DNA of 64,000 nucleotides from the NCBI GenBank assembly GCA_031292525.1, contig JARLGY010000023.1, positions 1-64,000 on the forward strand. Direction: 5' to 3'. Numbering within the stretch: the first letter of the stretch is position 1; each line of letters starts with the position of its first letter. The DNA is from Flavipsychrobacter sp. (GTDB taxonomy: Bacteria; Bacteroidota; Bacteroidia; Chitinophagales; Chitinophagaceae). The notes beneath the pieces were generated by a model. The model saw only the letters and a list, made by a program, of their open reading frames with translations. It searched no databases and was not told the DNA's origin. A program made the position numbers and the translations under genes. Shown here one piece after another: positions 25,902 through 36,000 of the stretch.

Positions 25902-26975
25902 ATGCAACAGTCTGTCTTTGATCACATGCAGCAAATGGGCCATGAGCAATTAGTATTTTGCCACGACCCACATTCAGGACTTAATGCTATTATAGCCATA
26001 CATAACACCACATTAGGGTCGGCATTGGGTGGCACCCGCTTATGGAATTACAACAGCCATGAAGAGGCTATAGTAGATGCACTACGCCTGAGCCGGGGCA
26101 TGACCTACAAGGCCGCTATCAGCGGACTAAACCTTGGCGGCGGCAAAGCAGTAATAATAGGTGATGCTTCAAAAATAAAATCAGAAGCTTTATGGCGCAG
26201 GTATGGCAAGTTTGTAAACAGCCTTAACGGTAAGTATATAACTGCCGAAGATGTAAATACAAATGCACGCGACATGGAATACATAAGCCTAGAAACAGAT
26301 TTTGTAACTGGGGTACCCGAATATATGGGCGGCAGTGGTGATCCCTCTCCTTTTACTGCATATGGCGTGTTCACCGGCATGAAGGCCGCGGCAAAGAAAG
26401 CCTGGGGTAAAGACAGCCTTAGCGGCAAAAAAATATTGGTGCAAGGCGTAGGCCATGTGGGTCAGTACCTTACAGGTCATCTTATTGAAGATGGCGCCAC
26501 CGTTTACATATCTGACATAAATGCTGAACGCATAAAACAAACAGTAAATAAGTTTCAGAACGTAAAAGTGGTAGATAACGATAAAATATTCGATCTGGAT
26601 ATAGATATCTATGCACCCTGCGCCCTGGGAGCCTCTGTAAATACTGATACTATTGGCAAAATGAAATGCCACATTATAGCTGGTGCCGCTAACAACCAGT
26701 TGGAAGACGAAGACATACACGGCCCAATGCTGGTTGAAAAAGGGATTTTATATGTACCTGACTTTCTCATCAATGCAGGTGGTCTTATTAATGTAGCTGC
26801 TGAGTTGGAAACGTATAATAAGGAACGGGTAACAGGCAACGTACTAAAGATATACGATCGCACTCTGGAAATATTTGAGCTTGCTGAAAGTAAAAAAATA
26901 CATACACAACAAGCTGCAACCCTTATAGCCGAAAAACGCCTTGCGGATATAGCGCACGTAAAAGCACGGTTATAA
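25902..26975 (+). CDS. Glu/Leu/Phe/Val dehydrogenase (leucine dehydrogenase-like)
   Basis: A 357-residue NAD-dependent amino acid dehydrogenase that interconverts branched-chain amino acids and 2-oxo acids with release or uptake of ammonia. The catalytic Lys region reads MTYKAAISGLNLGGGKAVI (67-85), with the first Lys binding substrate and the second being catalytic. The Rossmann motif VQGVGHVGQYL (about 183-193) and NAGGLINVAAELE near residue 290 complete the family pattern. Length (about 350-365) fits leucine/valine rather than hexameric glutamate dehydrogenase. It probably serves branched-chain amino acid breakdown or branched fatty acid primer supply. A strong terminator follows at 26999. 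Confidence 0.94.
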   Translation: MQQSVFDHMQQMGHEQLVFCHDPHSGLNAIIAIHNTTLGSALGGTRLWNYNSHEEAIVDALRLSRGMTYKAAISGLNLGGGKAVIIGDASKIKSEALWRRYGKFVNSLNGKYITAEDVNTNARDMEYISLETDFVTGVPEYMGGSGDPSPFTAYGVFTGMKAAAKKAWGKDSLSGKKILVQGVGHVGQYLTGHLIEDGATVYISDINAERIKQTVNKFQNVKVVDNDKIFDLDIDIYAPCALGASVNTDTIGKMKCHIIAGAANNQLEDEDIHGPMLVEKGILYVPDFLINAGGLINVAAELETYNKERVTGNVLKIYDRTLEIFELAESKKIHTQQAATLIAEKRLADIAHVKARL

Positions 26976-26998
26976 AAAACAAATAGTAGTGAAATGAT

Positions 26999-27029
26999 AA
27001 AAAGATGCCTTATACATAGGCATCTTTTT
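26999..27029 (+). terminator. Terminator of the leucine dehydrogenase-like gene
   Basis: Perfect 12-base stem AAAAAGATGCCT (26999-27010) / AGGCATCTTTTT (27018-27029) with a 7-base loop, 24 bases after the stop. Confidence 0.92.
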
Positions 27030-27122
27030 TCATATAAATACCATAACTATTCATTGGAAACTTCTCTTAATATGAACCTTATATTAAGTATTATGTTTCA
27101 TGAACTTATACCATCTATATAT

Positions 27123-27130
27123 TATCTTTG
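27123..27130 (+). promoter_or_regulatory. Bacteroidota -7 box for purC
   Basis: TATCTTTG matches TAnnTTTG, 33 bases before the ATG at 27164. Confidence 0.55.
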
Positions 27131-27163
27131 TCGCCCGTTATCATTTAATACATTTTTTCAACT

Positions 27164-28084
27164 ATGCAATTACCACATCAAACAAACTTTTACAAAGGAA
27201 AAGTAAGGGACGTATATACGATAGCCGACAAACTGCTGGTGATGCAGGTAAGTGACCGCATTTCAGCTTTTGATGTAGTGCTGCCCCGCCCCATACCTTA
27301 CAAAGGACAAGTGCTGAACCAGATAGCTGCACGCTTCCTGGAAGCCACGCGCGATATTGTACCTAACTGGCTGATCAGCGTACCATCACCTAGCGTATCT
27401 ATAGGACTCATGTGCGAAACATACCCTGTAGAAATGGTGGTTCGCGGTAATCTTACAGGTCATGCATGGCGCACTTATAAAAGCGGCAAGCGTGAGCTGT
27501 GCGGCATAGCGCTACCAGAAGGGCTGAAGGAAAATGACTTTTTCGAAAAACCCATTATTACACCTACTACAAAGGCCCATGTAGGACATGATGAAGATAT
27601 AAGCCGCGAAGAAATAATAAAACAAGGTTTGATACCGGAAGCTGAATATGAGCAACTGGAAAAATACACACTTGCGTTGTTTGAAAGAGGGCGTGAAATG
27701 GCTAAAGACCGTGGATTGATATTGGTGGATACCAAGTATGAATTTGGGAAGATAGGAGATACCATCTATCTAATAGACGAAATACACACCCCTGACAGCA
27801 GCCGTTATTTCTATGCCGATGGTTACGAAGAACGTCAGAAAGAAGGCAAAGCTCAAAAACAGCTTTCAAAAGAGTTTGTTCGCGAGTGGCTTATGGAAAA
27901 CGGCTTCCAGGGTCTTGAAGGCCAGGAGGTTCCGGTGATGAGTGATGATGTTATTTACCAGATATCTGAACGCTATATAGAACTTTACGAACAGGTAACA
28001 GGTACACACTTTGTAAAAGAAGATGTGGACAGCGACCAGGTAGAACAGAAGATAATTGCAGAGCTGGAGCGTTTAATGAAATAA
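27164..28084 (+). CDS. purC: Phosphoribosylaminoimidazole-succinocarboxamide synthase
   Basis: A 306-residue SAICAR synthetase, which joins CAIR and aspartate with ATP in purine synthesis. The N-terminus [12 protein letters not shown] (6-17) is the nucleotide-binding strand pair of Pur[20 protein letters not shown] (27-45), [13 protein letters not shown] (84-96) and LVDTKYEFG near 190 are signature stretches. [12 protein letters not shown] (about 205-216) is the second PROSITE-type motif. At 306 residues it belongs to the longer, yeast-like PurC group common in Bacteroidota, rather than the short 240-residue enterobacterial form. It stands alone from other pur genes, with its own promoter box. 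Confidence 0.97.
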   Translation: MQLPHQTNFYKGKVRDVYTIADKLLVMQVSDRISAFDVVLPRPIPYKGQVLNQIAARFLEATRDIVPNWLISVPSPSVSIGLMCETYPVEMVVRGNLTGHAWRTYKSGKRELCGIALPEGLKENDFFEKPIITPTTKAHVGHDEDISREEIIKQGLIPEAEYEQLEKYTLALFERGREMAKDRGLILVDTKYEFGKIGDTIYLIDEIHTPDSSRYFYADGYEERQKEGKAQKQLSKEFVREWLMENGFQGLEGQEVPVMSDDVIYQISERYIELYEQVTGTHFVKEDVDSDQVEQKIIAELERLMK

Positions 28085-28124
28085 ACACAAAGGCAGTATA
28101 TAGTAACCTTTAAGCTTTTACACT

Positions 28125-29783
28125 TTGGATACAAATAGTAAGGCACGGACCATAAGGGCACCTCATGGCAACCAACTCACCTGCAAAAACTGGGTAACGG
28201 AAGCCGCATACCGCATGATACAAAACAACCTGGACCCGGAAGTGGCCGAACGCCCTGAAGACCTTGTTGTGTATGGTGGCATAGGTAAAGCAGCGCGCAA
28301 CTGGGCCAGCTTTGATAAAATATTGGAATGCCTTGTGAACCTGGAAGAGGATGAAACCTTGATGGTACAGTCGGGCAAGCCGGTAGGCGTATTGCGTTCT
28401 CATAAAAACGCGCCACGTGTACTCATTGCCAATTCTAACCTGGTTGGCCGCTGGGCTACCTGGGAGCATTTTCGCGAGCTAGAAGCCAAGGGCCTGATGA
28501 TGTATGGACAGATGACCGCAGGTAGCTGGATATACATCGGCTCACAAGGTATAGTACAGGGTACATACGAAACATACCTGTCACTTGCCAATATACATTA
28601 TGGCGGCACATTAAAAGGTACGCTGAATGTTACTGCCGGGCTTGGCGGTATGGGTGGCGCACAACCACTGGCCATCACCATGAATGAAGGCGTATGCCTT
28701 GCTGCAGAGATGGAGGAATGGCGCATACAGAAGCGTGTGGAAACCCGCTACCTGGATAAATGGACCAGCAATATTGATGAAAGCATAGACTGGGCGCTGG
28801 ATGCTAAAGCTAAAGGCGAAGCCATATCTATAGGTGTATGCTGCAATGCAGTTGACCTTTTACAGCGGCTTATAGAAAGGGACATTACACCAGACACCCT
28901 TACCGACCAGACATCGGCACACGATGAGCTAATAGGCTACTTCCCAGAAGGAATAAGTGTTGCCCAGGCTAATACCTTGCGCACGGCTAACCCAGAGGAA
29001 TACATGACCCGATCACTGGATACTATAGCGCACCATGTGAACCTGATGCTGGAACTGCAGAAACGTGGAGCCATCACATTTGACTACGGCAATAATCTAC
29101 GCGGGCAGGCACACGATAAAAGAGGCGTTAAGAACGCATTTGATTTCCCGGGCTTCGTACCTGCATATATCAGGCCTTTGTTTTGTGAAGGTAAAGGCCC
29201 GTTCCGCTGGGTAGCGCTCAGTGGCGACCCTGAAGATATATACACTACCGACCAGGCATTGAAAGAATTATTTCCGGACAATAAAGGCTTGCACCGCTGG
29301 TTGAATATGGCCCGTGAACGTATTGCTTTCCAGGGTTTGCCAGCACGCATTTGCTGGCTAGGCATGGGTGAGCGTGAAAAGGCAGGCTTACTCTTTAACC
29401 AGTTGGTAAAAGAAGGAAAGGTGAAGGCACCAATCGTTATTGGACGCGACCACCTGGATACCGGCTCTGTTGCATCGCCCAACCGCGAAACTGAAGCCAT
29501 GAAGGACGGCAGTGATGCAGTAGCCGACTGGCCAATACTAAATGCATTGATCAATACTGCCGGTGGTGCAAGCTGGGTTTCTTACCATCACGGTGGTGGC
29601 GTGGGTATGGGCTATTCATTGCACGCAGGTATGGTAATAGTTGCTGATGGCACTGATGATGCAGAAGAACGCCTGAAACGGGTACTCTTCAACGACCCAG
29701 CAATGGGTGTGATACGCCATGCAGATGCGGGCTACGACATTGCTGAAGACACTGCTGACAAATTCGGCTTGAACATCTGGTAA
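28125..29783 (+). CDS. hutU: Urocanate hydratase
   Basis: A 552-residue urocanase, which hydrates urocanate to 4-imidazolone-5-propionate with tightly bound NAD in histidine breakdown. The conserved N-terminus [18 protein letters not shown], the run [19 protein letters not shown] (34-52) and the NAD/active-site region [16 protein letters not shown] (about 405-420, with the active-site Cys) are clear. Length is normal. The start is TTG at 28125: an in-frame TAA lies at 28104 and the next ATG would remove the conserved RAP segment, so a non-ATG start is the only reading that keeps the family N-terminus. hutH, hutI and hutG are not in the window. Confidence 0.96.
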   Translation: MDTNSKARTIRAPHGNQLTCKNWVTEAAYRMIQNNLDPEVAERPEDLVVYGGIGKAARNWASFDKILECLVNLEEDETLMVQSGKPVGVLRSHKNAPRVLIANSNLVGRWATWEHFRELEAKGLMMYGQMTAGSWIYIGSQGIVQGTYETYLSLANIHYGGTLKGTLNVTAGLGGMGGAQPLAITMNEGVCLAAEMEEWRIQKRVETRYLDKWTSNIDESIDWALDAKAKGEAISIGVCCNAVDLLQRLIERDITPDTLTDQTSAHDELIGYFPEGISVAQANTLRTANPEEYMTRSLDTIAHHVNLMLELQKRGAITFDYGNNLRGQAHDKRGVKNAFDFPGFVPAYIRPLFCEGKGPFRWVALSGDPEDIYTTDQALKELFPDNKGLHRWLNMARERIAFQGLPARICWLGMGEREKAGLLFNQLVKEGKVKAPIVIGRDHLDTGSVASPNRETEAMKDGSDAVADWPILNALINTAGGASWVSYHHGGGVGMGYSLHAGMVIVADGTDDAEERLKRVLFNDPAMGVIRHADAGYDIAEDTADKFGLNIW

Positions 29784-29896
29784 GGACTTTCTTAATTATT
29801 GATTAATACAGTTATTGTGCCTTTGTGTAGTTCTTTGTGAATTTTGTACTTAAATTTAACTTAGAACACCCTTATAGACAATCAACCACACAAAAC

Positions 29897-30376
29897 ATGG
29901 CGTATAGAATAGGACAAGGTATAGATTTCCATCAACTGGCAGAAGGACGCGAACTTTGGCTGGGTGGTGTACACATTCCACATCATAAAGGAGCAGTAGG
30001 CCATTCTGATGCCGATGTGCTGTTGCATGCTATTTGTGATGCTTTGCTCGGCGCACTTAGCCTTGGTGATATAGGACAACACTTTCCTGATACCGATGCA
30101 ACCTACAAAGGCATTGACAGCAAGGTGTTGCTGAAAAGGTGTTACAGCCTTGTACGCGAAAAAGGCTATTGGCTAGTGAATATAGATAGCACCATATTAC
30201 TGCAGGCACCTAAGATTCGCCCCCATGTAGAGCAAATGCAGCGTGCTATAGCACAGGTATTGCATATGTCTATAGACGACATTTCAATAAAGGCGACTAC
30301 TACAGAGCACCTGAGCTTTATAGGGCGTGAAGAAGGCATTGTAGCCACCGCTAACGTATTGTTGGAAAAGTATTAA
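29897..30376 (+). CDS. ispF: 2-C-methyl-D-erythritol 2,4-cyclodiphosphate synthase
   Basis: A 159-residue trimeric enzyme of the MEP isoprenoid pathway, which cyclises CDP-ME 2-phosphate with release of CMP. The metal-binding D-x-H is in GIDFHQL (8-14), followed by LGGVHIPHHKGAVGHSDADV (partly quoted), the family signature with the third zinc ligand His. The CDP-binding part KATTTEHLSFIGREEGI lies near the C-terminus. Start ATG 29897 gives the canonical MAYRIGQGID N-terminus; the frame is open 20 codons earlier from a GTG but that part has no family match. It lies 113 bases behind hutU, with which it has no pathway link, and ends before a terminator. Confidence 0.97.
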   Translation: MAYRIGQGIDFHQLAEGRELWLGGVHIPHHKGAVGHSDADVLLHAICDALLGALSLGDIGQHFPDTDATYKGIDSKVLLKRCYSLVREKGYWLVNIDSTILLQAPKIRPHVEQMQRAIAQVLHMSIDDISIKATTTEHLSFIGREEGIVATANVLLEKY

Positions 30377-30401
30377 TCGCATCCATTAATTAAATATTTT
30401 G

Positions 30402-30433
30402 CAGGGGCTGAAGATTTCAGCTCCTGTTTTTTG
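30402..30433 (+). terminator. Terminator of ispF
   Basis: Stem CAGGGGCTGA (30402-30411) / TCAGCTCCTG (30417-30426) with one G-T pair, followed by a run of T. Its place inside the longest open frame of the next gene supports the later start at 30456. Confidence 0.82.
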
Positions 30434-30455
30434 TAACCCCTCTAAAGAAAACATT

Positions 30456-30785
30456 ATGATCATCGGCGTAGCAGGTCCATATTCATCACCCACTGAAGAA
30501 GGCAGAAAAAAGAACCTTGATGCGCTGAACGCCACTGCGGCAAGGCTGTTGGAAAAAGGACATATACCACTTATTGGTGTCAATGCTGCTATGCCCGTGG
30601 TGGAAAAGGCAAACGTACCCGACCCCTACAAAGCCATAATGGATATATCCATGGCAGTAATGGATAAATGTGAAGCGCTACTTATCATAGGCCATAGCAC
30701 AGGTGCAGATAGAGAAATGAATTTCATCCTTAAAAAAGGCCTAAAAGTTTATACCACACTTGAGGATGTGCCTGATGTATTATAG
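30456..30785 (+). CDS. Small nucleoside 2-deoxyribosyltransferase/DUF4406-like protein
   Basis: A 109-residue Rossmann-like protein. It opens MIIGVAGPYSSP, continues RKKNLDALNATAARLLEKGH and ends with ALLIIGHSTGADREMNFILKKG. This order (G-x-x-GPY, R-x-N-x-x-A, the D/S-x-G-A-x-x-E loop) is that of the nucleoside 2-deoxyribosyltransferase/DUF4406 superfamily, including its catalytic-type Glu in ADREMNF. The start at 30456 is chosen because the earlier TTG/ATG region lies in the ispF terminator. True base-exchange activity is not certain; a role in nucleotide salvage or nucleotide sensing would fit the fold. It stands between ispF and msrB, apparently as a single gene. Confidence 0.75.
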   Translation: MIIGVAGPYSSPTEEGRKKNLDALNATAARLLEKGHIPLIGVNAAMPVVEKANVPDPYKAIMDISMAVMDKCEALLIIGHSTGADREMNFILKKGLKVYTTLEDVPDVL

Positions 30786-30884
30786 CCACTAACTGTTTCA
30801 AGCCTTAGTATTCCCCATAATTCTTACCAATCCCGCCATAACTACCTATCGTATATAAAGTACTAACTTTATATACAGAAAATT

Positions 30885-30890
30885 GGAGGA
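30885..30890 (+). promoter_or_regulatory. Strong Shine-Dalgarno site of msrB
   Basis: GGAGGA lies 4 bases before ATG 30895. Such a full match is unusual in this phylum, and it settles the start against an in-frame TTG at 30883. Confidence 0.7.
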
Positions 30891-30894
30891 ACAA

Positions 30895-31272
30895 ATGAAT
30901 AATTGGAACAAACTAACACCCGCAGAAGAAAGGGTGATAGTGCATAAGGGCACAGAAATGCCATTCACCGGTGAATATACAGACAACAAAGCAACAGGCA
31001 CTTATGTATGTCGCCGCTGCGAAACCCCACTCTATCGCTCACACGACAAATTTGATTCACATTGTGGCTGGCCGTCATTTGATGACGAGATACCGGGGGC
31101 TGTAAAAAAAGTACCCGATGCCGATGGCCACAGGGTAGAGATCATTTGTAATAATTGTGGCGCGCACCTGGGACATGTTTTCACAGGTGAGCGTTTTACC
31201 AGCAAAAACACCAGGCATTGTGTCAATTCAATATCACTTAAATTCATACCCACAAAACAAGGAGAAGAATAA
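30895..31272 (+). CDS. msrB: Peptide-methionine (R)-S-oxide reductase
   Basis: A 125-residue MsrB that reduces methionine-R-sulfoxide in damaged proteins. Structural zinc is held by C39-x-x-C42 and C85-x-x-C88; the catalytic Cys is C109 in RHCVNS. A possible resolving Cys is C57 in SHCGWPSF. It begins at the ATG after a strong Shine-Dalgarno site. The stop codon overlaps the msrA start as TAATG, so the two reductases are made together and cover both sulfoxide isomers. No signal peptide is seen, which means a cytoplasmic pair. Confidence 0.97.
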   Translation: MNNWNKLTPAEERVIVHKGTEMPFTGEYTDNKATGTYVCRRCETPLYRSHDKFDSHCGWPSFDDEIPGAVKKVPDADGHRVEIICNNCGAHLGHVFTGERFTSKNTRHCVNSISLKFIPTKQGEE

Positions 31273-31754
31273 TGGAAAGTAGGGCAATATTCGCTTCAGG
31301 CTGTTTCTGGGGCACACAGTACTATCTACAAAAAGCAAAAGGCGTTATCAGCACCGCAGCAGGATACATTGGGGGAACTAAAGACCACCCTACTTATCCT
31401 GAAGTTTGTACTGGTAAAACCGGACACGCAGAGGCTGTAGAAGTCATTTTCGATCCGGCCATCATCAGCTATGAAGAACTGGCTAAACTATTCTTCGAAA
31501 CCCATGATCCGGGACAGAAGAACAGGCAAGGGCCTGACATTGGTACACAATACCGCTCAGGTATTTTTTACCTGGACGAAGAGCAGAAAGCAACAGCCGA
31601 AAAGCTGATAGCCATATTAAAAGAAAAAGGGTACCCGGTGGTAACAGAAGTAACCAAAGCTACCACTTTCTGGAAAGCCGAAGAATACCACCAGGACTAC
31701 TATGATAAAAAGAATGGCAACCCATATTGCCACATCTATATCAAGAAGTTCTAA
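31272..31754 (+). CDS. msrA: Peptide-methionine (S)-S-oxide reductase
   Basis: A 160-residue MsrA, reducing methionine-S-sulfoxide. The catalytic Cys is C11 in the signature ASGCFWGTQ; GYIGG and YEELAKLFFETHDP (about 76-89) with GPDIGTQYRSGIFY are also typical. There are no C-terminal resolving Cys residues, so recycling must use another thiol route. It is translationally coupled to msrB (TAATG). A near-perfect terminator follows 16 bases after the stop. Confidence 0.97.
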   Translation: MESRAIFASGCFWGTQYYLQKAKGVISTAAGYIGGTKDHPTYPEVCTGKTGHAEAVEVIFDPAIISYEELAKLFFETHDPGQKNRQGPDIGTQYRSGIFYLDEEQKATAEKLIAILKEKGYPVVTEVTKATTFWKAEEYHQDYYDKKNGNPYCHIYIKKF

Positions 31755-31770
31755 AAGAATCTATTATAAG

Positions 31771-31806
31771 TAAAAGCCGCCCTGATATCAATCAGGGCGG
31801 CTTTTA
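31771..31806. terminator. Strong bidirectional terminator after msrBA
   Basis: Perfect 16-base stem from 31771-31786 to 31791-31806 with a 4-base loop. It has A and T runs on either side and lies between the convergent msrA and lipoprotein genes. Confidence 0.93.
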
Positions 31807-31823
31807 CTTATTCAGAAAATTTA

Positions 31824-32810
31824 TTAATTCAAATTGAATATATGTACGGACTGGTCCTTTATGGTTTGGTAGCTGGGCTGGCTGCTTTTGGCTTTATCAG
31901 AACAAACCACAATTTGGGTATCGCTGATAAATGATAGGCCTTCCACGTTTGCATACAATACATAACTTCCGGCACCTACATTTCCATTTATATCTCCTGT
32001 TGGAAATTCATAAGCCTTACCCGGCCCGGTAATGGTCCACGATGTACTGCTTAACGTACCTAACCAGAATTGTGAATCTTCCTGCGAAAGTATAGCTATG
32101 GTATTACCATGTATCGCTATTTCGGCATAGTCTGTAAAGGTTACATTAGATGGCAATGTTATAGAATCAACAAGTACCCAGTCACCACTCGTTTTCTTTA
32201 ATACTGGCATCTTCCCGGTGCCCTCTACAAGCCCGAGCATATAATCATCACCGCCTCTAAACACCCAGGCAGTACCCTCAAAACCTTTGTTACTAGTGGC
32301 GGAAGTAAAATAATAATCTGCCCAAGCCCGGCTCTGGTAGTTCATGCTTGCATCATATTCGTATATACGTGGTTGATAAACAGACCCGTTCTGTTCTGTT
32401 TCAGCTGTTACGTACCAGTTTACAGTATTGTTATTATCGTAGGTAATGCTTTCAAAGTTTGAACTACCTGAACCTGGTGTGCCGGTGCTCAGCAAACTAT
32501 TGCTTGAACTGTTTATCGACAACGTACTTTTTATCTTCGATATCTTCGACATGTTATCACATGCCACATAGAAATAACCATTCAGATAATAAACGCCACT
32601 GGCTTCAAAATCGTCGCTACTGCCATAACCAGGCAATAGCTTATAAACTTTAGCTTCCGCAACAGGCGCACCTAAAACCGTGGCACCAGCTATACGGCCC
32701 AAAGCATGTTGAGCGGGTACTGTGGCTGCGGGGGAGGCGGTGTTATGCTTACCGCAAGACGATAAAATAACCAGAGATACCAGTATGGGCATGTAAAAAA
32801 TACGATTCAT
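31824..32810 (-). CDS. Predicted lipoprotein with beta-propeller-like repeats
   Basis: A 328-residue predicted lipoprotein: signal MNRIFYMPILVSLVILSSC with Cys19 in the lipobox (LSSC). The mature part is rich in Gly, Ser, Asn and short hydrophobic strands (FEASGVYYLNGYFYVACD, SNFESITYDNNNTVNWYV, YAEIAIHGNTIAILSQED, VEGLSFISDTQIVVCSDK), consistent with a six-bladed propeller like SdiA-regulated/esterase-like phytase-type domains. FESITYD and VEGLSFI resemble the paired strand motifs of such proteins, but no catalytic residues can be given. It probably faces the periplasm or cell surface. Single gene, convergent with msrA. Confidence 0.78.
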   Translation of the reverse strand: MNRIFYMPILVSLVILSSCGKHNTASPAATVPAQHALGRIAGATVLGAPVAEAKVYKLLPGYGSSDDFEASGVYYLNGYFYVACDNMSKISKIKSTLSINSSSNSLLSTGTPGSGSSNFESITYDNNNTVNWYVTAETEQNGSVYQPRIYEYDASMNYQSRAWADYYFTSATSNKGFEGTAWVFRGGDDYMLGLVEGTGKMPVLKKTSGDWVLVDSITLPSNVTFTDYAEIAIHGNTIAILSQEDSQFWLGTLSSTSWTITGPGKAYEFPTGDINGNVGAGSYVLYANVEGLSFISDTQIVVCSDKAKSSQPSYQTIKDQSVHIFNLN

Positions 32811-32931
32811 TTATCTTGTTTTTTTAGGAGCACAAGATGCTCTATACAAAATGTATTTTCCCTGCTCTGCAATTATGAAATTGTGAATAGAACATTATTA
32901 AAATGCTACCGGTTTAGTTACAATCACAAAA

Positions 32932-32959
32932 AAAGCCTGCCCCTTTCGGAACAGGCTTT
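32932..32959 (-). terminator. Terminator after the second metal pump gene
   Basis: Stem AAAGCCTG (32932-32939) / CAGGCTTT (32952-32959), with an A run before it that gives a U tract on the minus strand. The stem shares GAACAGGCTTTC with the hairpin after the first pump gene (36318-). Confidence 0.85.
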
Positions 32960-33024
32960 CAGCACGTTTAAATATTAAAGTACCATTTCCAAATCACAAG
33001 AATCTCACCTCACAAACTCATGAC

Positions 33025-36000
33025 TTACGATTTATTCATAGCCCCTATCTTTTGCAGTAGTCTTCTGTTCTCACGTTTGTGTATCAGGTTATATACACGT
33101 GCATAAATAACAGGCAGTATCAACAAAGTCAACAAGGTAGATGTGATCAATCCACCTATCACGACAATAGCCAGCGGCTTTTGCGTTTCAGAGCCTATAC
33201 CTGTACTTATGGCCGCAGGTAAAAGTCCAATAGCAGCCATTAACGCGGTCATCACAACGGGACGTATGCGCGTGTGCACACCATGCTCCAGCGCTTTATG
33301 CAAGGTCATTTTTTCATCCAGGTTTTTGCGGAATACACTTATAAGTATCACCCCGTTCTGTATGCAGACGCCAAATAATGCAATGAAACCTATACCCGCA
33401 CTTATACTAAAATTCATGTGCGTAATATGCAGTGCCAATATACCACCTATCAGTGCAAACGGCACATTCATAATGGTAAGCAAGGCATCCTTCACATTGC
33501 CATAGGTAATGAATAAGATAAGGAATATACCCACAAGACAAAGTGGCACTACCTGCGAAAGCGTTTTTGATGCACGCTGTGCATTTTCAAACTCGCCATT
33601 CCATGTCATACTATATCCACGTGGCAGTTTTACATTCTTCTTTACTTTGGCCTGCGCTTCTGCAACCGCGCTACCCATATCCCGTCCACGTATTGAGTAC
33701 TTCACGGGGATATATCGTGCATTGTTATCGCGGTATATAAATGAAGGCCCTGTAAGCGTTTTAAATTCGCTTATCTCACTTATCGGGATGCGTGTACCTT
33801 CTATAGTTGGTACCATCAAGCGCTCTATTTTCTCCTTGGTATCTCGTGTATCTTTTTCATACCGCACACGGATATCGAACTTACGCTCGTTCTGGTACAA
33901 TTGTGTGGCCGCCTTACCTCCCAGCGCCATTTCTATTATAGAATTGGCATCAGCTACATTTACTCCGTAAGTGGCTATTTTTTCCTGGTTCAGTGCTATC
34001 CTGAATTCAGGTTGACCAAGGTTACGCAGTACACCAAGATCTTCAACCCCCTTCACTGTTCTTAGCTGATCCATCACCTGGTTTGCAAGGGAATCCAGCG
34101 TGCCAAAATCTTTACCAAATATCTTAACCGCCAGCGATGCAGGCACCCCGGCTACAGCCTCCTCAACATTATCGCGTATAGGCTGGGAATAGTTGTAAAG
34201 TATGCCTGGTATTTTGCTTAGTTGCTTATCCATTGCATCTATCAGGCTTTCAGTAGTTACCCCCTTGGGCCAGTCTTCTTTCTGCTTTAGGTCTACAGCT
34301 ATTTCCACATTAAAGAAACCTTTGGGATCCGTTCCATCAACCGTTCGACCCACCTGCGCCAGCACATGCTTCACCTCAGGAAATTGCTGAATGATGGTCA
34401 TCATTTTGCGAGCCACGTCGTTACTCTGGTCAAGCGATGCACTCATGGGCAATTGTCCCTTCACCCACAAAGACCCCTCATCAAGCTCCGGTAAAAATTC
34501 TGAGCCTAAAAACTTTGCAGAAGCAAACGTAAGTACCATAAAAGATACCGCTACTATCAGGCTAATGCGCTGATTTCTATACACCCATTTAAACGCCTTT
34601 CCTATATTCCGTTCAAAAAACTCAACAACAGGATTATGTTTTTCCCTCACATTCTTACGCAGCAATATGCTTGATAACGCAGGTACTAATGTAAGTGTGT
34701 AGATAAGCGCGCCTAACAAAGCAAATCCTAAAGTATATGCGAGTGGCGAGAACATTTTACCCTCCACTTTCTTGAATGCGAAAATAGGAATCAGACAGGT
34801 GAGGATAATGACCTTGGAAAAGAATATAGCCTTACCCATTTCGGTACCTACATTTTTAAAGAGGCCCATTTTGGCAAGCTTATTGAATCGCTCCATCCCA
34901 ACTTCCCGCGCTCGATAATCGAGCGCCACAAATATGCCCTCCACCATCACCACAGCACCATCTATTATGATACCAAAATCCACCGCCCCCATCGATAGCA
35001 AATTGGCTGTCATACCTCGCATGCGCATACACATAAAGGCAAATAGTAGTGCCAGTGGAACAATGATACCAACGATGAGTGTGGTACGCCAGTCGGCCAT
35101 AAAAATGAGTACAATAAGGGTTACCAGAATAATACCCTCAAACAGATTGTGCAGCACGGTATGTGTTGCATATTCCATCAGGTCTGTACGATCGTAGAAC
35201 GGAACTATTTTTACATCCTTAGGGAGTATGTCTTCATTCAACTCTTTTACCTTCTCGTGTATCTTATCCAGCACTTCAGCAGCGTTTTCGCCTTTGCGCA
35301 TTACAATAATACCCTCTACTGCATCTTCTTCTTTATCACGTTTCACATCACCTAGCCGGGGCTTCTCTGTCTCTACTACGTTGGCAATATTCTTTATCAG
35401 TATTGGTACGCCATTTATCTTGGTAACAATTACATTATTGATCTCACCAATATCATTTAAAAGGCCGATACCACGTATGATAAATGCCTGGCCATTTTGC
35501 ACGAGCACATCGCCCCCCACATTAATATTGCTTTTTGACAGCGCATTGTACACGTCAAGAGACGTAAGCCCATAATTGCTGATCTGGCTGGGGTTCACAT
35601 CTACCTCAAATATTTTTTCACCACCACTAAAGGTGTTCACATCGGCTACGCCGGGTACAGATTTAAATTGACGATCCAGTACCCATTCCTGTATGGTGTT
35701 GAGTTCCCGGATGCTCTGGGTTTTACTTTCAAGCGTATAGCGGTATATCTCACCTGTCGGGCCATATGGCGGTTCTACTTCGGGCGCAACGCCATCAGGC
35801 AGGTCGGCTCCGCCCAGACGAGTAAATACCTGCTGGCGTGCAAATGCATCATCAATATTATCATCAAATATTATACGTACGTAGGAAAGACCAAATGCCG
35901 ATGTGGAACGTAAACTGGTACGGCTCTGTACGGAATTTAGTGCTGTTTCCAGCGGTATGGTCACAAACTTTTCCACTTCTTCGGCACTGCGCCCAGGCCA

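Noticed and set aside
26994-27206. 70-codon plus-strand frame before purC
   Set aside because: It spans the terminator of the upstream gene and the purC promoter box and overlaps the purC start.
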